A stretch of 7,796 bases of DNA from Gammaproteobacteria bacterium UBA6724. Lineage in GTDB: Bacteria; Pseudomonadota; Gammaproteobacteria; Pseudomonadales; Azotimanducaceae. Shown piece after piece: positions 5,123-7,796 of the stretch. The position numbers were made by a program, and so were the translations under genes. The stretch covers positions 1 to 7,796 of the forward strand of contig DKIG01000012.1 of assembly GCA_002454165.1 (NCBI GenBank), written 5' to 3'. Position 1 is the stretch's first letter; every line of letters begins with the position of its first letter. Below the pieces are notes generated by a model. That model was not told where the DNA came from. It searched no databases and worked only from the letters and a program-made list of their open reading frames with translations.

Positions 5123-6813
5123 TCCGCCCCAGATTTCTCTATCTTCGCCCAACTGTCCCTTAGCCCGACGATACGATTAAACACCAGCGCCTCGGGGGAT
5201 GAGTCCCGGCTATCAAGGCAAAAATAGCCTTGCCGTTCAAACTGAAACCTATCCTCTGGACCAGCATCCAGCAAAGAGGGTTCAACAAATCCATGATAGA
5301 CCTTCAGGGATTCCTCATTCAGATGCGGTAGCAGGGCTTGGTGCCTATCTCCATGTTCTGCATCTGGGAAATCAATCAGGAAGAGGGGCTCGTAGCATCT
5401 GATTTCAGATGGGATACCATGAGTCGCAGCTACCCAATGCACCACCCCCCGCACTTTTCTGTCCCCAGGGGTTTTACCCAGCGTATCCGGGTCATAGGTG
5501 CAGTGGACTTCAATGATCCTGCCCGTCTCATCCTTGATCACCTGATTTGCCTTGACGACATAAGCATGCCGCAGGCGAACTTCACCGCCGGTCACCAATC
5601 GCTTGTATTTGCGATTCGCCGTCTCACGAAAGTCACTTTTCTCAATATAGACTTCCCTGGTAAAGGTGACCTGTCTCCTACCCAGCGCCTCCTGCTTGGG
5701 GTGGTTCGCCAGGTGCAACACTTCGCCGGCACCCTCAGGGTAGTTCTCTATCACCAGTTTTAGCGGCTCTAGCACGCCCATTACCCGCGGTGCCTTGTCC
5801 TCCAGATCTTCCCGGAGACAACTTTGCAAGAGCGCCAGTTCCACCCGGTTATCACTCTTGGTTACTCCTATGCGCCGACAAAAGTCACGAATGGATGCCG
5901 GGGTATAGCCGCGTCGCCGCAAGCCAGAGATGGTCGGTAATCTTGGATCATCCCAACCGTCCACCCATCCCTCTTCAACGAGTTGCCTTATCTTTCTTTT
6001 ACTCATCACCGTGTATTGCAAACTGAGTCGTGAAAATTCAATCTGCCGGGGATGACAATTCATCGCCAGTTCATCAAGCACCCAGTCATATAGTGGCCGG
6101 TGATCTTCAAATCCAAGATCACACAGTGAATGGGTGATGCCTTCAAATGAATCACACAAGCAATGGGTGTAGTCATACATGGGGTAAACACACCAGGCAT
6201 CATCTGTCCGGTGATGTTTCACATGCCGGATTCGATAGATCACCGGATCTCTCAGGTTGACATTCGGTGCCGCCATATCAATTTTTAATCTCAGTACATG
6301 CTCGCCCTCGGCAAACTCACCCGCCCGCATCCGGTGAAACAAATCCAGATTCTCCGCTATAGGTCTCTGCCTGTAGGGGCTATCAGTACCCGGACTGGTC
6401 AGGGTGCCTCGGTAGGCTCTGATCTGCTCCGTTCCCAACGAATCAACATAAGCCTTGCCTGCCTCCACCAGACGTTCCGCCAAGTGATACAGCTCCTCAA
6501 AATAATCAGAAGCGTATCGCTCCTCCTGCCAGCGGAAACCAAGCCAAGCAATATCGCGTTTGATGGCGAGGGTGTATTCAGTGCTTTCTTTAAGCGGATT
6601 AGTGTCATCAAAGCGCAAATTGGTCACCCCGCCGAAATCTTCCGCCACACCAAAGCTCAGGCAAATCGCCTTAGCGTGACCGATATGCAGATATCCGTTC
6701 GGTTCCGGGGGGAATCGGGTAATCACCTTGCCACTGTTTTTACCAGCCGCAACATCCTGCGCAATGATGTTGCGGATAAAATTCCCGGGGTACTTCTCGT
6801 CAGTAGTGGGCAC
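5119..6813 (-). CDS. glnS: glutaminyl-tRNA synthetase
   Basis: Class I aminoacyl-tRNA synthetase that attaches glutamine to tRNA(Gln) in the cytoplasm using ATP. The 564-residue length is close to the E. coli enzyme (about 554) and resemblance runs end to end. The N-terminal NFIRNII, the PPEPNGYLHIGHAK signature (HIGH at 43-46), LRFDDTNP (67-73 region), CVYPMYDYTHCLCDSFEGITHSLC (about 208-231), and VMSKRK (269-274, the KMSKS-type loop) identify it as GlnRS rather than GluRS. The C-terminal anticodon-binding part ends with EGYFCLDS-like and FNR.VGLRDSWAK blocks. The start is GTG 6813: a TAA lies two codons upstream in frame, and no other early Met exists. No clear Shine-Dalgarno is visible. 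The TSUP gene ends 27 nt upstream on the same strand, so the two are likely co-transcribed. Confidence 0.98.
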   Translation of the reverse strand: MPTTDEKYPGNFIRNIIAQDVAAGKNSGKVITRFPPEPNGYLHIGHAKAICLSFGVAEDFGGVTNLRFDDTNPLKESTEYTLAIKRDIAWLGFRWQEERYASDYFEELYHLAERLVEAGKAYVDSLGTEQIRAYRGTLTSPGTDSPYRQRPIAENLDLFHRMRAGEFAEGEHVLRLKIDMAAPNVNLRDPVIYRIRHVKHHRTDDAWCVYPMYDYTHCLCDSFEGITHSLCDLGFEDHRPLYDWVLDELAMNCHPRQIEFSRLSLQYTVMSKRKIRQLVEEGWVDGWDDPRLPTISGLRRRGYTPASIRDFCRRIGVTKSDNRVELALLQSCLREDLEDKAPRVMGVLEPLKLVIENYPEGAGEVLHLANHPKQEALGRRQVTFTREVYIEKSDFRETANRKYKRLVTGGEVRLRHAYVVKANQVIKDETGRIIEVHCTYDPDTLGKTPGDRKVRGVVHWVAATHGIPSEIRCYEPLFLIDFPDAEHGDRHQALLPHLNEESLKVYHGFVEPSLLDAGPEDRFQFERQGYFCLDSRDSSPEALVFNRIVGLRDSWAKIEKSGAD

Positions 6814-6840
6814 TTGTTACACCATCTTTTAATGAACCAG

Positions 6841-7602
6841 TTAATCCGACCAGTAGGCACTCACGCAGGTGACCGTCACCATAATGAACAGAATCCATTT
6901 TAACTGTTTCTGGTCCACATTGATGGCGAAGTGAACTCCACCCCAGGCACCGACCATGCTCCCGGCGGCGAGCATTATCCCAGGAATCCACCACACCTGA
7001 TCATGCAACGCAAATATGACCAGTGAAACGCCAGAAAAAATTGCGGTGCAGACTGTCTTCAGCGCATGGGTACGAATCAGGTCATAGCCAAGCCCACCAG
7101 CCAGAGCGGCGATCAGGATTAAACCGACGCCAGCCTGGGCGAAGCCGCCGTACAGACCTGCCAGGAACAAACCCAGGAGGGCAATGGGCCTGTCTTTAAG
7201 TCTATGCGGTTTTGCGCCCACTGGTGGTATGACTGCTTCCGGTCTGAGTAAGATGACCAGTGCCATGATGATCATTGTGGTTAGTAGGGTCGGCTTCAAT
7301 ACCCATAGGGGTAACCAGGAAGCCAGTAAAGCGCCCAGGAGTGCTCCCAAGATCGTCGGTATCAAACTAGAGATGACGGCGTTGGTATCAAGATGCCCGC
7401 GGCTATGGAAGCCTTTTACTCCCACCAAGGACTGCATGAACACACCAACCCGGAAGGTGGCATTAGCAATGTTGGCGGGGATACCCAAGAAAAGCATTGC
7501 CGGCAACACCAGCATGGAGCCGCCGCCAGCAAGCGTGTTGATAAACCCTGACAGGACGCCAACTACAACCAAGAGTAGCAGGCTGATGACATCGTATTCC
7601 AC
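6841..7602 (-). CDS. TauE/SafE (TSUP) family membrane permease
   Basis: Inner-membrane protein of the TSUP family (sulfite exporter TauE/SafE, COG0730-type), 253 residues, within the family's usual range. Members export or import small sulfur-containing or organic anions such as sulfite, sulfoacetate or thiosulfate; which one applies cannot be told. Two half-repeats carry family marks: GFINTLAGGGSMLVLPAML (about 19-37) with GIPANIANATFRVGVF after it, and LYGGFAQAGVGLILIAAL in the second half. About seven to eight hydrophobic segments are visible, with a charged loop (RPEAV...KPHRLKDRP) in the middle. The start is GTG 7602: AAGG at 7613-7610 gives a 7-nt spacer and an in-frame TAA lies shortly upstream. 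glnS follows after 27 nt. Confidence 0.92.
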   Translation of the reverse strand: MEYDVISLLLLVVVGVLSGFINTLAGGGSMLVLPAMLFLGIPANIANATFRVGVFMQSLVGVKGFHSRGHLDTNAVISSLIPTILGALLGALLASWLPLWVLKPTLLTTMIIMALVILLRPEAVIPPVGAKPHRLKDRPIALLGLFLAGLYGGFAQAGVGLILIAALAGGLGYDLIRTHALKTVCTAIFSGVSLVIFALHDQVWWIPGIMLAAGSMVGAWGGVHFAINVDQKQLKWILFIMVTVTCVSAYWSD

Positions 7603-7631
7603 AAGGGAGCCTTGTATTGGGAAGGGTGCAT

Positions 7632-7658
7632 GTTATAGACGCCTGCCAGGTCAAGCAA
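7632..7658 (-). promoter_or_regulatory. possible promoter for the TSUP-glnS pair
   Basis: On the minus strand TATAAC (7637-7632) matches the -10 consensus at 5 of 6 positions and lies 29 nt before the GTG start, giving a short leader that contains the AAGG ribosome site. The -35 is poor: TTGCTT (7658-7653) has a 15-nt spacer. No gene is supportable between 7603 and the window end. Confidence 0.3.
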
Positions 7659-7786
7659 ACACCCGCACCCTCTCCGCCAAGGTGATGTTGCCGAGGGACT
7701 GATGCTGAGTCTGTGCCAAGAACAACATGACAGAACCAAGGCGCCGTCTGTATAAGCTCAGATACCTTTGGCCACTCCCCCAGCTC

Positions 7787-7796
7787 CGTCATTCCC
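7787..7796. repeat. possible half of a dispersed palindromic repeat at the right edge
   Basis: CGTCATTCCC at the very end of the window matches the left half of the widespread CGTCATTCCC...GGGAATCCAG type of dispersed repeat, complementing the GGAATCCAGTG seen at the left edge. It is truncated by the window boundary. Confidence 0.2.

Noticed and set aside
6298..6903. 201-codon plus-strand open frame, and others at 339-893, 5338-5763 and 7184-7702
   Set aside because: All are antisense to MBL, glnS or TSUP genes and give no recognisable domain; long shadow frames are common opposite codon-biased genes.
7740..7796. Possible tRNA-like segment or 5' part of another minus-strand gene at the right edge
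   Set aside because: A stretch like GGGAGTGGCCAAAGG recalls a Ser/Leu tRNA D-arm, but no acceptor, anticodon and T-arm set can be formed. The open frame beginning near 7792 matches nothing recognisable and runs antisense-like into the TSUP gene.

Overview
The window looks like a piece of a gammaproteobacterial (or similar proteobacterial) chromosome, possibly an environmental contig. The best taxonomic clue is a full-length glutaminyl-tRNA synthetase closely resembling the E. coli enzyme; the direct GlnRS route is found mainly in gamma/beta-proteobacteria and a few other groups. RarD, the fatty-acyl-CoA ligase and the TSUP permease fit the same background. Genes are tightly packed, there are no insertion sequences, tRNAs, rRNAs or CRISPR arrays, and several genes use GTG starts.

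Layout. On the minus strand at the left (96-1007) is a membrane-anchored metallo-beta-lactamase-fold hydrolase. It diverges from a plus-strand series: rarD (EamA-type permease, about 1213-2121), a doubtful 55-codon ORF that bridges rarD and the next gene (2114-2281), an AMP-forming fatty-acyl-CoA ligase (2278-3948), a crotonase-fold protein 10 nt later (3959-4816), and a small gene 30 nt after that (4847-5122). On the minus strand at the right, a TauE/SafE (TSUP) permease (7602-6841) is followed 27 nt later by glnS (6813-5119), which converges on the small plus-strand gene.

The most important item is that small gene. It is not visible as an ordinary ORF because it has an in-frame UGA at codon 13. 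Read through as selenocysteine, it gives a 91-residue SelW-like (Rdx, SelT/SelW/SelH family) protein: a beta strand, a C-x-x-U redox motif, and the family's conserved second half, ending exactly where glnS ends. A 7-bp hairpin with loop AGUCU starts 14 nt after the UGA, as expected for a bacterial SECIS element. Its C-terminus carries an odd 12-bp (four-residue) tandem repeat.

Other notable points: a five-unit 15-bp tandem repeat places four in-frame ATG codons at the start of rarD; the crotonase lacks both classical hydratase glutamates but has an isomerase-type Asp; and the two window ends carry fragments resembling the two halves of a dispersed palindromic repeat. The ligase, crotonase and selenoprotein probably share a transcript. 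They would activate a carboxylic acid to its CoA thioester, rearrange an enoyl-CoA, and supply a thiol/selenol redox protein whose link to the other two is unknown.
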